From Cupriavidus sp. (GTDB lineage: Bacteria; Pseudomonadota; Gammaproteobacteria; Burkholderiales; Burkholderiaceae), in assembly GCA_031181345.1 (NCBI GenBank), contig JAPSLC010000002.1, forward strand, positions 62,001-126,000: a stretch of DNA of 64,000 nt, read 5' to 3'. Shown piece after piece: positions 53,571 through 62,063 of this stretch. Every line of letters starts with the position of its first letter. Positions within the stretch are counted from its first letter, which is position 1. The position numbers and the translations under genes are program-made. Under the pieces are notes generated by a model that was given only the letters and a program-made list of their open reading frames with translations, was not told where the DNA came from and did no database searches.

Positions 53571-55778
53571 TCAGCCCGCCGCCAGCACGCGGCGCCAGCG
53601 GCCGGTGCGCGCCGGGGCCATCGTCGCAATCCTCTGCACGCCGGCATGCGCCTGCGCCGCATAGCGGTGGGCGAGCATCGCCTGCTCCTGCAGGAAACGG
53701 TCACGCCATTGCGGCGCGGCTTGATGCATGCCGTCAAGCTGCGCGACCTCGCCATGGACGCCCGCGTCAGTCATTGCAGCGTCGCCCGGCCGCGCCGCCA
53801 GCGTCGCGAGTTCGTCCTGCACATCGGCAAGACGCCGCCGCGTGTCGGCGCTCGCAGGCACCGGCGCCTCGCTGCCGACCGCCTCCGCCCGAATCACGCC
53901 GGCCAGCGCCGCCATCCTGCGCACGGTCACATGCAGCCGCGCGAATTCCATCACGATGGCCGGACCCAGTTCGGCGCCGGCCTGCTCGAGCGCCTGCTCC
54001 GCGCGGACCGAAGCGCGGCCAGCGGCCACGCGCAGCGCTTCCAGCCGCATCTCCGAACGCTCCAGTTCGGCATCGGACAGCGCCTGCGCAAAGGCCGCAC
54101 GCAGATAGATCGCATGGATCGCGACCGCTTCCCGGGCGCGCCGGCGTGCCCGCGACAGTTCGGCGCGCGGGGCCAGTACCAGGTAACTGGCCAGCGCGAT
54201 CAGGCAGCCGAACGCGGTATCGGCGCCGCGCAGCATCGCGACATGGCTGCTGTCGGACGCGGGTTCGCCGATCCACGAGAACAGGATCACCGCGGGCGTC
54301 AGCATCAGCGCAAACAGGCCGGGACTGCCCGCAAGGCGGGCCACGTAGGCTGCGGACAGCGACACCGCGCTGATTGCCAACGCGACCGGGGCCGCGGGAT
54401 GCAGCAGCCCCACCAGGCAGGCTAGCAGCGCGCCGCCCAGCGAGCCGGCGAAGCGCTGCAGCGAAATCCGCCGCGTGGTCTGCAGCTGCGGGCTCAGCAC
54501 CATGATTACCGTCACCGCGACCCAGTAGCCATGATCGAGTTGCCACACCAGACCGGGCAGCAGGCTCAGGCCGCCGGCCAGCGCCAGCCGCGCGGCGTGG
54601 CGTGTCACGCGGGCATCGCGTGCGCCGAGCTCGACCAGCGTGGTCCGCCACTCGCGCAGGCCGATCCACAGCGAGCGGCGCGGCCAATGGAAGGACGCGC
54701 GCCACGCGGCAAAGTCGGGAAAGCGCGCCAGCGATGCCAGCGCGGCGTGATACAGCGGCGGTGCGCTGGCATTGGCGACCTGGCCGTGCAGTCGCTTGAG
54801 CTGCAGAAACATCGATCGCGTCAGCGCGGGCAGATCGGCCGAATGGCGCGCCAGGCCCTGCTCGATCTGCTCGCGCAGATCGTCGACGCAGCGATGCAGG
54901 TGGCGCAGCGGCAGCCGTTCGTGACCGCGCCTGCCGCGCAGATCGGAGGCGACAATCAGCAGGGCGAAGACGGCCTCGGCCATCACGATCAGGTAACGGT
55001 AATGCAGCAGCATGGCCGGATCGAACCACGAGCGCTGCGCGGCGATCAGTTCGCGCGCCTGCTCGATTCGTTCGCGAACGCGTCGCTTGCCGATATCGGT
55101 CTGCCCATCCGCAGGCGCATCCGTGTCTCGGTCGTCGGCGACCGGGGCCATTTCGGCCAGCGTGCGGGCCAACGCTTCCAGCGCCGCGAAGATCGCCACC
55201 ATCTGTGGCCGGGGCCGCGTATCGCGTGCCGAAGGCAGCAGCGCCAGCGACACCACGCAGGCAAATACGCCGCCAAGCAGATAGTCGCGCCCCAACTCCA
55301 GTGCCCATACGGCGGGGCTCGCCTCACCAACCGGCTGCAGGCAGGCCGCGATCAACACCACGTAGAGCAATTTGGCCGACAACGCCGCCGCGGTGCCGCG
55401 CAGCTCCACCATGCCGGCGGCAAGGCCGGCCGACAGCACCACCAGCACCGCTGCGATGGGGCTGCCGGCCAAGGCGCCGCCAAGCGCGCTCGCCAACGCT
55501 CCACCAATGCCGACCGAGGCAAGCGGAGGCAACCGGTCTCGCGCGGTACCGCCTGGGTCGGCGAGACATGTCCAGATCGAGGCGGTGGCCGACCATAGCA
55601 GGCCCTGGTCGGCACCCAGCCAGCCCATCGTCGCCAGGGCAAGAAAGGAGGCGCCATAGACGGCGCCGCGGCGGCACAGGCCGGCGTCGCGCGCTTTGAC
55701 GGCTGTCTCTCGAACAGTAGTGCCGATCGCAGCTGCGGTAGCGGAAACGGGGCGGGTCAAGGCGGATACAACGGGCAT
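53571..55778 (-). CDS. FUSC/YccS-type inner-membrane transporter
   Basis: A 735-residue protein with two blocks of hydrophobic helices (about 38-175 and 385-515), each followed by a long soluble helical region. This duplicated layout is that of FUSC-family proteins (YccS, AaeB), proposed exporters of aromatic acids. The second block contains WVAVTVIMVLSPQLQTTRRISLQRFAGSLGGALLACL, the family signature. The ATG at 55778 (MPVVSALTRP) is used; a longer in-frame extension runs through the candidate small-RNA locus. Substrate unknown; no membrane-fusion partner gene adjoins. Confidence 0.87.
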   Translation of the reverse strand: MPVVSALTRPVSATAAAIGTTVRETAVKARDAGLCRRGAVYGASFLALATMGWLGADQGLLWSATASIWTCLADPGGTARDRLPPLASVGIGGALASALGGALAGSPIAAVLVVLSAGLAAGMVELRGTAAALSAKLLYVVLIAACLQPVGEASPAVWALELGRDYLLGGVFACVVSLALLPSARDTRPRPQMVAIFAALEALARTLAEMAPVADDRDTDAPADGQTDIGKRRVRERIEQARELIAAQRSWFDPAMLLHYRYLIVMAEAVFALLIVASDLRGRRGHERLPLRHLHRCVDDLREQIEQGLARHSADLPALTRSMFLQLKRLHGQVANASAPPLYHAALASLARFPDFAAWRASFHWPRRSLWIGLREWRTTLVELGARDARVTRHAARLALAGGLSLLPGLVWQLDHGYWVAVTVIMVLSPQLQTTRRISLQRFAGSLGGALLACLVGLLHPAAPVALAISAVSLSAAYVARLAGSPGLFALMLTPAVILFSWIGEPASDSSHVAMLRGADTAFGCLIALASYLVLAPRAELSRARRRAREAVAIHAIYLRAAFAQALSDAELERSEMRLEALRVAAGRASVRAEQALEQAGAELGPAIVMEFARLHVTVRRMAALAGVIRAEAVGSEAPVPASADTRRRLADVQDELATLAARPGDAAMTDAGVHGEVAQLDGMHQAAPQWRDRFLQEQAMLAHRYAAQAHAGVQRIATMAPARTGRWRRVLAAG

Positions 55779-55824
55779 GGAAGTGGCGGAAATCAACGTT
55801 TCAGCCACTCTATGGGATGGGATG

Positions 55825-55835
55825 TTGCGGCGCAA
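55825..55835. promoter_or_regulatory. Palindrome TTGCGGCGCAA upstream of the FUSC gene
   Basis: An 11-base palindrome about 47 bases upstream of the FUSC start. A related CTGCGACGCAA occurs at 56104-56114, overlapping the -35 box of the candidate small RNA. The shared half-site CGCAA suggests one regulator acting on both, by inference. Confidence 0.35.
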
Positions 55836-56024
55836 TAATTTATGGAAGAAGACGGCGTTTTCGCCGGGCTGGTGCGAGGTTGCCGCGCGATGGTGCAGGC
55901 GGTTCGCCGGCGTGGTGCATGAAGGCGGGGGCCGCCGGCCTTCCTCGCTGCGGTTCCATCGATATGCGGAATCCGCCGAGAAATTGGGGGTCATCCGCGG
56001 CACCCATCGCGACCGCGACGGACG

Positions 56025-56081
56025 AAAAAAAACCGCGCGAAGTTTCGCGCGGCTGGAATCCACCGAGGTGGTGGAGGAGAC
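56025..56081 (-). ncRNA. Candidate small RNA, about 57 nt, with CUCCUCC stretch
   Basis: An orphan minus-strand unit in the 407-base gap between the racemase and FUSC genes. The predicted RNA begins GUCUCCUCCACC, a stretch complementary to ribosome-binding sites, part of it in a UCCACC-ACCUC-GGUGGA hairpin. It then has a GC-rich eight- or nine-pair terminator stem (56033-56052) and eight U. A promoter with TTGTTG, 17-base spacer and TATAGT lies directly upstream. No open reading frame fits. The 3' end is well supported; the 5' end is estimated. The C-rich anti-Shine-Dalgarno-like sequence suggests translational repression in trans. Confidence 0.65.
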
Positions 56082-56088
56082 AGACTCG

Positions 56089-56117
56089 ACTATATACCAT
56101 CTGCTGCGACGCAACAA
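56089..56117 (-). promoter_or_regulatory. Sigma-70 promoter of the second candidate small RNA
   Basis: On the minus strand TTGTTG (56112-56117) and TATAGT (56089-56094) have a 17-base spacer. The -35 box overlaps a CTGCGACGCAA near-palindrome (56104-56114), a possible operator. Confidence 0.6.
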
Positions 56118-56185
56118 GTTTGGCTCGATTACCCTGCAGCAGCATGCGGGATTTGTGGCATGGAGGCCACAGTAGCGGGCTGGGC

Positions 56186-56881
56186 CTACATCTGCTCCAC
56201 CGCCCGCCGCAACGCCGCGCGGGCGAGCAGACGCGTCGAGTCCAGCGTCGGCAGCGGAGAATTCGCATCGCTGATGATCAGCGGGATTTCGGTACAGCCA
56301 AGCACCACCGCATCACAGCCCTGCGCCCTCAAGCCGGCGATGACGTGCTGGAAATAAGCGACGGTCTCCGCCCGGATGATGCCGCGCACCAGCTCCTCCA
56401 TGATCAGGCGGCCGATTTCCGCACGCTCCTCCAGACCCGGACGCACCCCCTCGATGCCGCGTGCGGCCAGCTTTTCCGGGTAGACCTCACTGTCGACGAG
56501 CCACCGCGTGCCAGTCACGCCCACCTTGCGATAGCCACGCCGGACCGCTTCGTCGGCAACCACCTCGGCGATATGCAGCCAGGGCAGTGGAGAACGGGCC
56601 GCGACATGGTCGAATGCCTGGTGGATCGTGTTGTCCGGACAGATCAGAAAATCGGCTCCGGCCTGCGCCAGCTTGTTGGCGGAATCGAGCATCAGCTCCG
56701 CTACACCGACCAGATCGCCGCGGTCCAGGCAGGCGACATAGTCGGCGAGCGAAGGCGTATGCATCGAGATCTCGGGATGCCCGTGCGGGCCGAGAAACTG
56801 CGCGCCTTCGGCGCAAATCGTCCGGTAGCACAGCGCGGCGCCCTCGGCGGAGCAGCCGACGATGCCGATATGTTTTGGCAT
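56186..56881 (-). CDS. Aspartate/glutamate racemase-family protein
   Basis: A 231-residue member of the cofactor-independent Asp/Glu racemase family (YgeA-like). The N-terminal IGIVGCSAEGAALCYRTI and the second catalytic Cys in VVLGCTEIPLII are clear. The first catalytic loop reads ICPDNTIHQ, where typical members have a Cys directly before N-T-x-H (CNT) or one residue earlier (CTNT); here the Cys is three residues before Asn. The enzyme may therefore have altered racemase chemistry. It lies 84 bases downstream of a LysR gene on the same strand and near an argininosuccinate-lyase-like gene. Confidence 0.85.
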   Translation of the reverse strand: MPKHIGIVGCSAEGAALCYRTICAEGAQFLGPHGHPEISMHTPSLADYVACLDRGDLVGVAELMLDSANKLAQAGADFLICPDNTIHQAFDHVAARSPLPWLHIAEVVADEAVRRGYRKVGVTGTRWLVDSEVYPEKLAARGIEGVRPGLEERAEIGRLIMEELVRGIIRAETVAYFQHVIAGLRAQGCDAVVLGCTEIPLIISDANSPLPTLDSTRLLARAALRRAVEQM

Positions 56882-56965
56882 GGCGTGATTTCCCTTGGGT
56901 TGGTCAGATAGTCATCGGATAACCGCGAGCCATTGTAGCCACGGTGACGCTTGTCGATCTTGCCC

Positions 56966-57838
56966 TCACCCGATGGCGCGCCGCAGGCATTCGAGAAACG
57001 CCCGCGCCAGCGCCGGCTCCGGATGCTGGCGGGCGCGCAGCACATAGCTGTTGAACGCAATCGCGGGCTCGAACGGCAGCGCCTTCACGCCAGCAATCCG
57101 CAGGCTGCGGATCACCACCGGATTCACCACGCTGACGCCCAGGCCCATGCTGACCATCGTGCAGATGGTCGCGGCGTATGGCGTTTCCAGCGTCAGCTTG
57201 CGCCGATCGGGCACGAAGGCGGAATCGATGACGGCGCGCGTGCCGTCGCCGTGGGTCAGCGAGATAAACGTCTCGCCATCGAGATCGCTGGCAACGATGC
57301 GCCGTTTGCGCGCGAGGCGGTGGTCCGCCGGCACGATGCAGACGCCCTGCACATCGCGCAGCGAACTTGCCTCCACGCCCGGTGTATCGACCACGTAGGA
57401 CACCAGGCCGAAATCGCAGAACTGCGTCGCAGTCCATTTGGCGACCGTCGGCGAATCGCTGGTATGGACGGAAATCGCGACGTCCGGGTGCCGCTTGCGG
57501 AATTCCCGGATGGCGGGCGACATCACGCTCATCGCGATCGACGGCACCGCGCCGATGCGCAGCGTGCCGGTGCCCACCTGGCGAATCGACCGAGCGGAAT
57601 CGCGCAAGGTGTCCAGCCCGACGAAGGCGCGTTCGACATCGCGAAACAGTGCCTCGCCCTCGCCCGTCGGCACCAGCCGGCCCGCGATGCGTTCGAACAG
57701 CCGAAAGCCGGCCTCGCGTTCGAGCTGCCCGATCACGCGGCTGACGTTCGGTTGCGAGGTGTGCAGTTGCTCGGCGGCGACGGTCATTGAGCGCGACAGC
57801 ATCACTGCGCGGAAGGTTTCGATCTGCTTGAAGTTCAT
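56966..57838 (-). CDS. LysR-family transcriptional regulator
   Basis: LysR regulator, 290 residues. The winged helix (about 1-60: FKQIETFRAVMLSRSMTVAAEQLHTSQPNVSRVIGQLEREAGFRLFER) precedes a periplasmic-binding-protein-like effector domain. Start ATG 57838 (MNFKQIE). It is divergent from the lyase-like gene, 142 bases apart, and followed by the racemase gene, so both are likely targets. Its effector domain is close to those of CysB/ArgP-like amino-compound regulators only in general fold; inducer unknown. Confidence 0.92.
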   Translation of the reverse strand: MNFKQIETFRAVMLSRSMTVAAEQLHTSQPNVSRVIGQLEREAGFRLFERIAGRLVPTGEGEALFRDVERAFVGLDTLRDSARSIRQVGTGTLRIGAVPSIAMSVMSPAIREFRKRHPDVAISVHTSDSPTVAKWTATQFCDFGLVSYVVDTPGVEASSLRDVQGVCIVPADHRLARKRRIVASDLDGETFISLTHGDGTRAVIDSAFVPDRRKLTLETPYAATICTMVSMGLGVSVVNPVVIRSLRIAGVKALPFEPAIAFNSYVLRARQHPEPALARAFLECLRRAIG

Positions 57839-57897
57839 CGTGTCGTCGGCGAAGAAAAGCGCGCGACGATGGTATATCAAAACCGTATGAATTGACC

Positions 57898-57940
57898 CCA
57901 TACTGTGATTTGACGATATGCGGCGTGCATTTCCATACTG
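57898..57940. promoter_or_regulatory. Direct repeats CCATACTG in the LysR-lyase divergent region
   Basis: CCATACTG occurs at 57898-57905 and 57933-57940, in the same orientation 35 bases apart, between the divergent LysR and lyase-like genes. They could be part of the LysR regulatory and activation sites, but do not form the usual T-N11-A palindrome. Confidence 0.3.
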
Positions 57941-57980
57941 GCCCCACGACACAACATCCCTCACCGAGATTTCGGGCCAT

Positions 57981-59519
57981 ATGGACACGACAGCAACCGA
58001 CGCCACCGGCAACGCCCCCTCGAAAGTCAGCCGCCGCCTGCAGCAGGCGACCGCCCCCGAAGTCTGCGAGCTCATCTATCTGCCGCGGCTGAATCGCGAC
58101 TTCGGCAGCGGCTTCCGCTACCTGACCGACATCAACCAGGCGCATCTGCTGATGCTGCATGCCGCGGGACTGGTGCCGCGACCGATGGCGGCGCGGATTG
58201 CGCGGGCGCTGGAGGAGATGGAACACGCAGGCCCCGACGCCGTGCCACTCGACCCGGCGCGCGAGGACGCCTACTTCAACTACGAAGCCCAGCTGATGCA
58301 GACCGCAGGTGCCGACGCCGGTGGGCGTCTGCATGTCGCACGCAGCCGCAACGACATCCTGGCGACCGTTGACCGGCTGCGCGCGCGCGACACAGGGCTG
58401 GCGCTACTGGAGGCAATCCAGGATCTGCGCACGACCACGCTGAACATGGCGCAGCAGCACGTCGACACCGTGATGCCCGGCTACACGCACCTCCAGGCGG
58501 CGCAGCCGATCACCTACGGCTACTACCTGGTGGGCCTGGCCGATGCGTTTGCCCGCGATGCCGAACGGCTGCTGCGCGCGCTCGATACGCTGGACGCCTG
58601 CCCGCTCGGTGCCGGTGCGCTGGCGGGTACCGCCTTCCCGATTCAGCGCGAGGAAACCGCACGGCTGCTGGGCTTCTCGCGCTGCGTCGCGAACGGGCTC
58701 GACGCGGTGGCGTCGCGCGATTTCGCCTGGGAAATGATGTCCGCAATGACGATCGCGGCGGTCAGCTGGAGCCGCGTGGCCCAGGACTACTTCGTCTGGT
58801 GCACGCCGGAGTTCGGGCTGATCGATTTCCCCGACAGCGTGGCAGGGACGTCGAGCATCATGCCGCAGAAGAAGAACCCGGTCGTGCTCGAATACCTGAA
58901 GGGCAAGGCCGCCCATCTGACCGGCCTGCTTACCGCCGCGTTATCGACGGTCAAGGGCACCAACTTCTCGCACACCGGCGACGGCAATCGCGAGAGCATG
59001 CGCGGATTCTGGGAATGCGCGGACGAATGCGTGCGTAGCGCCCGGCTGCTGGCGCTGGTGATCGGCTCGGCGACGCCGCTGCGCGACAACATGCTGCTGC
59101 GCGCGCGCCGCGACTTTTCGGCGGCCACCGATCTGGCGGATGCGCTGGTGCGCGAGGCCGATCTTTCGTTCCGCGAGGCGCATCACATCGTCGGCGCCGT
59201 GGTGCGCCAGGCGCTGGACGCACGGCTGCCCGCCGACGGCATCACCAGCGAGATGGTCGATATCGCGGCGCGCCAGCAGATCGGCCGCGCCATCGGCCTG
59301 AGCGACGAGGCGGTGCGGCGCTGCCTGGACCCGGTGCAGGGCGTAAGCGCCCGCATGTCGTCCGGCGGGCCCTCGCCCGCGCTGGTGCGTATGCGGCTTG
59401 TCACGATGCAGGCCGACCTGGAGGCGGCCGCCGCCGATCTGCAAGCCCGGCGCGCCGCGGTTGCCCGCGCGCGCGAGACGCTGAAGCGCGAGAACGCCGC
59501 GCTCGCCGCCACCCCGTGA
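57981..59519 (+). CDS. Argininosuccinate lyase-like C-N lyase
   Basis: A 512-residue member of the fumarase/aspartase superfamily, closest to argininosuccinate lyase. Motifs are LHVARSRNDI, MPGYTHLQAAQPITYGYY (catalytic His) and the flexible loop signature GTSSIMPQKKNPVVLEYLKG with its catalytic Ser. The C-terminal region (HTGDGNRESMRGFWECADECVRSARLL) is ASL-like. At 512 residues it is longer than ArgH (about 460), and no arg genes are nearby. In this context (LysR, racemase) it more likely cleaves an N-substituted aspartate to fumarate and an amine, as EDDS lyase does. This is inference. Confidence 0.85.
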   Translation: MDTTATDATGNAPSKVSRRLQQATAPEVCELIYLPRLNRDFGSGFRYLTDINQAHLLMLHAAGLVPRPMAARIARALEEMEHAGPDAVPLDPAREDAYFNYEAQLMQTAGADAGGRLHVARSRNDILATVDRLRARDTGLALLEAIQDLRTTTLNMAQQHVDTVMPGYTHLQAAQPITYGYYLVGLADAFARDAERLLRALDTLDACPLGAGALAGTAFPIQREETARLLGFSRCVANGLDAVASRDFAWEMMSAMTIAAVSWSRVAQDYFVWCTPEFGLIDFPDSVAGTSSIMPQKKNPVVLEYLKGKAAHLTGLLTAALSTVKGTNFSHTGDGNRESMRGFWECADECVRSARLLALVIGSATPLRDNMLLRARRDFSAATDLADALVREADLSFREAHHIVGAVVRQALDARLPADGITSEMVDIAARQQIGRAIGLSDEAVRRCLDPVQGVSARMSSGGPSPALVRMRLVTMQADLEAAAADLQARRAAVARARETLKRENAALAATP

Positions 59520-59527
59520 GAACGAAA

Positions 59528-59549
59528 CCGCCGGCCCAGGGGCCGGCGG
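59528..59549. terminator. GC-rich hairpin after the lyase-like gene
   Basis: CCGCCGGCC-CAGG-GGCCGGCGG forms a perfect nine-base stem eight bases after the lyase stop, between convergent genes, without a T-run. Confidence 0.5.
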
Positions 59550-59593
59550 AAGGTCATGGCGCAGTGTTCTGGCTGCCGGAAGTCATCCCGGCA

Positions 59594-59788
59594 TTACTGC
59601 GGCGGCGAGCCCTCCTTGAAGGCCGCCCGGATCTGCTCGCGCAATTGCGGCGAATCCTGATGCTGGTGGACCGTCACCGCATGCTGCACAGCGGCCTCCA
59701 GCAATTCGTCCTCGCTGTCGGCGCTGATCGCCACGGTGCACTTGGTGTCGCTGGGAATTTCCCGGCAATCGATATATTTGCGTCCCAT
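59594..59788 (-). CDS. DUF1059 small protein
   Basis: A 64-residue DUF1059 protein (MGRKYIDCREIPSDTKCTVA... ending FKEGSPPQ). Members keep the two cysteines seen here (Cys8, Cys17) and the AAVQHAVTVHQHQDSP helix with several His. The ATG at 59788 has GGAGG five bases upstream, which decides the start. It lies after leuD-type genes on the same strand with a 123-base gap. Function unknown; the conserved Cys and His suggest metal binding. Confidence 0.88.
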   Translation of the reverse strand: MGRKYIDCREIPSDTKCTVAISADSEDELLEAAVQHAVTVHQHQDSPQLREQIRAAFKEGSPPQ

Positions 59789-59911
59789 TGCTGCCTCCTG
59801 ACGCTGCCTGCATGAAATGGCGGAACGAGGTCCGCCCTGGCACCGCCGGCGCGACACCGGTCAAGGCCGGCGGGCTGCATTGAGTATAGGCAGCCGGCAT
59901 GCAACCGAAGC

Positions 59912-60562
59912 TTACCCAGGGATGCCACTGAGCCGCCTGCGCGTCGCCGCGGCGATGTCTCGCGTCCACGGCTCGGCGGCCCAGCGGCGCTCGGCGAACG
60001 CCTCGATCTGCTGCCGATACGCCAGCGACAGGCCGATGATGTCGAGCCCTTGCAGAAACATCTCGCGATGGCGACCTGACAGCGTAAAGCCCGCATCGAA
60101 TCCATCGGCGCGCACGCGCATCGCATCGATATCGATGCTCACGGGACCGCCGTCGCTGCCTTCGGCAATCTCCATCAGCGTGGCGACCTGCTCCGGAGGC
60201 AGCATCACCAGCAGCAGCCGGTTGTTCATCGCGTTCGAATAGAAGATCTCGCCGAAGCTGGGCGCGATCACGGCGCGGATGCCGTACTGCTGCAAACCCC
60301 AGACCGCGTGCTCGCGGCTCGAGCCGCAACCGAAGTTGGAGCCGCCGATCAGGATCGAGGTGCCGGCGTATTCCGGGCGGTTCAGCACGAACTGCAGACG
60401 CGGCTGGCCCTGCGCATCGAAGCGCAGGTCGTACAGCAGGCCCTGTGCCAGCCCGGATTTATCGATGCCGCGCAGGAACTGCTTCGGCATGATCTGGTCG
60501 GTGTCCAGGTTCTCGATGCGGATCGCCGCGGCCTTGCCGTCGATGCGAAGCGGTTCAGTCAT
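59912..60562 (-). CDS. leuD: 3-isopropylmalate dehydratase small subunit-like protein
   Basis: LeuD-type swivel domain, 216 residues: NLDTDQIMPKQFL and LIGGSNFGCGSSREHAVWGLQQYGIRAVIAPSFGEIFYSNA are signature segments. Its start overlaps the LeuC-type stop by eight bases, so the two subunits are co-translated. The pair is probably a paralogue rather than the leucine-biosynthesis enzyme, since it is linked to a Bug transporter protein and LysR gene instead of leuB. It may hydrate or dehydrate a related C4-C6 dicarboxylic acid (for example a methylmalate). Confidence 0.9.
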   Translation of the reverse strand: MTEPLRIDGKAAAIRIENLDTDQIMPKQFLRGIDKSGLAQGLLYDLRFDAQGQPRLQFVLNRPEYAGTSILIGGSNFGCGSSREHAVWGLQQYGIRAVIAPSFGEIFYSNAMNNRLLLVMLPPEQVATLMEIAEGSDGGPVSIDIDAMRVRADGFDAGFTLSGRHREMFLQGLDIIGLSLAYRQQIEAFAERRWAAEPWTRDIAAATRRRLSGIPG

Positions 60563-61985
60563 GGTGGCGCTCCAGTGCGCGGACATCGGTGATCCGGCCG
60601 GTCACGGCGGCGGCGGCCGCCATTGCCGGACTCATCAGATGGGTGATCGCCCCCCTGCCCTGCCGGCCTTCAAAATTGCGATTGGTGGTCGAGGCGCAGC
60701 GCACGCCGGCCTCCAGCACATCGTCGTTCATCGCCAGGCACATCGAGCACCCCGGTTGCCGCCATTCGAAGCCGGCCTCCATCAGCAGCGCGGCAATGCC
60801 CTCGGCCTCGGCCTGCGCCTTGACCGCGCCCGAACCGGGCACCACCATCGCGCGCACCCCATCCGCCACGCGACGGCCGCGCACCACTTGCGCCACCGCG
60901 CGCAGGTCCTCGATGCGGGCGTTGGTGCAGGAGCCGATGAACACATGCTGGATCGGCGTGCCGGCGATCGGCGCGCGCGGTGCCAGGCGCGTATAGGCCA
61001 GTGCCTGCTCGGTGCTGCGGCGTGCGGGGCCTTCGGGCTGCTCGATCGGATCGGGAATGCGTCCGCCCACCGGCACGACCTGATCCGGGCTGGTGCCCCA
61101 GGTGACATGCGGCGCCACGTCGCTGGCATCGAAGCGGTGCTCGACGTCGAAGGCCGCGTCGGCATCGCTGCGCAGCGCGCGCCAGGCGGCAAGCGCCTGA
61201 GGCCGCAAACCGTCGTCGATATCCGGCGCGCGTTGCAGCACGTAGTCGATCGCCGTCGCGTCGGGCGCGATCAGCGCGCCGCGCGCGCCGGCCTCTACCG
61301 CCATATTGCACAGCGTGAAGCGCGCCTCGACGCTGAGCGCTTCGATCGCGCTGCCGCAGAACTCGACCACATAACCGCGCGCGCCCTGCGCACCGATCCG
61401 GCCGATGATCATCAGCACCAGATCCTTGGCCGTGGTGCCGGCCGGCAGCGTGCCGTCGACGCGAATCCGCATGTCCTTTGCCAGCCGGTAGACCAGCGTC
61501 TGCGTGGCCAGCACGTGCTCGACCTCGGAGGTGCCGATGCCGAAGCCCAGCGCCCCCAGCGCGCCATAGGTGGTGGTGTGGCTGTCGCCACAGATCACCA
61601 CCATGCCCGGCCGGATCATGCCGTGCTCGGGCGCGACCACATGCTCGATGCCCTGCAGCCGGTCGTTGGTATCGAACAGCGCGATCCCGTGCCGGTCGCA
61701 ATTGGCCTTCAGGTTGCTCGCCTGCAGGGCCGACGCGGGGTCGGCAATCACGCGGATCGCGCCGGGGTGGGCCGCCGGGTGCGTCGGAATGATATGGCTG
61801 ACGACGGCGACGTTCTGCCCGGGCATCAGCACCGGCCGGCCCTGCTCGTGCAGGCCGGCGAAGGCCTGCGGGCTGGTGTACTCGTTCATCAGGTGCAGAT
61901 CGCAGAACAGCAGGACGTTGTCGTCGTCGAGCCTGGCGACCGTATGGGAGTCGACCAGCTTGCGATATAGCGTGCGGGGAATCAT
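60555..61985 (-). CDS. leuC: 3-isopropylmalate dehydratase large subunit-like protein
   Basis: Aconitase-family large subunit, 476 residues, carrying the [4Fe-4S] cluster. The cluster Cys are in GSCTNARIED and the late GCSMCLAMND pair; CGDSHTTTYGALGALGFGIGTSE is the hallmark substrate loop. It precedes the LeuD-type gene with an overlap and follows the Bug-protein gene by 78 bases. Specificity probably differs from housekeeping LeuC, as judged from context. Confidence 0.92.
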   Translation of the reverse strand: MIPRTLYRKLVDSHTVARLDDDNVLLFCDLHLMNEYTSPQAFAGLHEQGRPVLMPGQNVAVVSHIIPTHPAAHPGAIRVIADPASALQASNLKANCDRHGIALFDTNDRLQGIEHVVAPEHGMIRPGMVVICGDSHTTTYGALGALGFGIGTSEVEHVLATQTLVYRLAKDMRIRVDGTLPAGTTAKDLVLMIIGRIGAQGARGYVVEFCGSAIEALSVEARFTLCNMAVEAGARGALIAPDATAIDYVLQRAPDIDDGLRPQALAAWRALRSDADAAFDVEHRFDASDVAPHVTWGTSPDQVVPVGGRIPDPIEQPEGPARRSTEQALAYTRLAPRAPIAGTPIQHVFIGSCTNARIEDLRAVAQVVRGRRVADGVRAMVVPGSGAVKAQAEAEGIAALLMEAGFEWRQPGCSMCLAMNDDVLEAGVRCASTTNRNFEGRQGRGAITHLMSPAMAAAAAVTGRITDVRALERHHD

Positions 61986-62063
61986 GCAGGGTTCCGAGTG
62001 AGGCGATATGTCATGCCGCGAGGTTCCGCGGCGTTTGCGTCGTCTGCGGCGGGCAATCTGGGT

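Noticed and set aside
55696..56175. Plus-strand frame of 159 codons over the FUSC-racemase gap
   Set aside because: It spans the candidate small RNA and its terminator on the opposite strand, and its product has no recognisable features.
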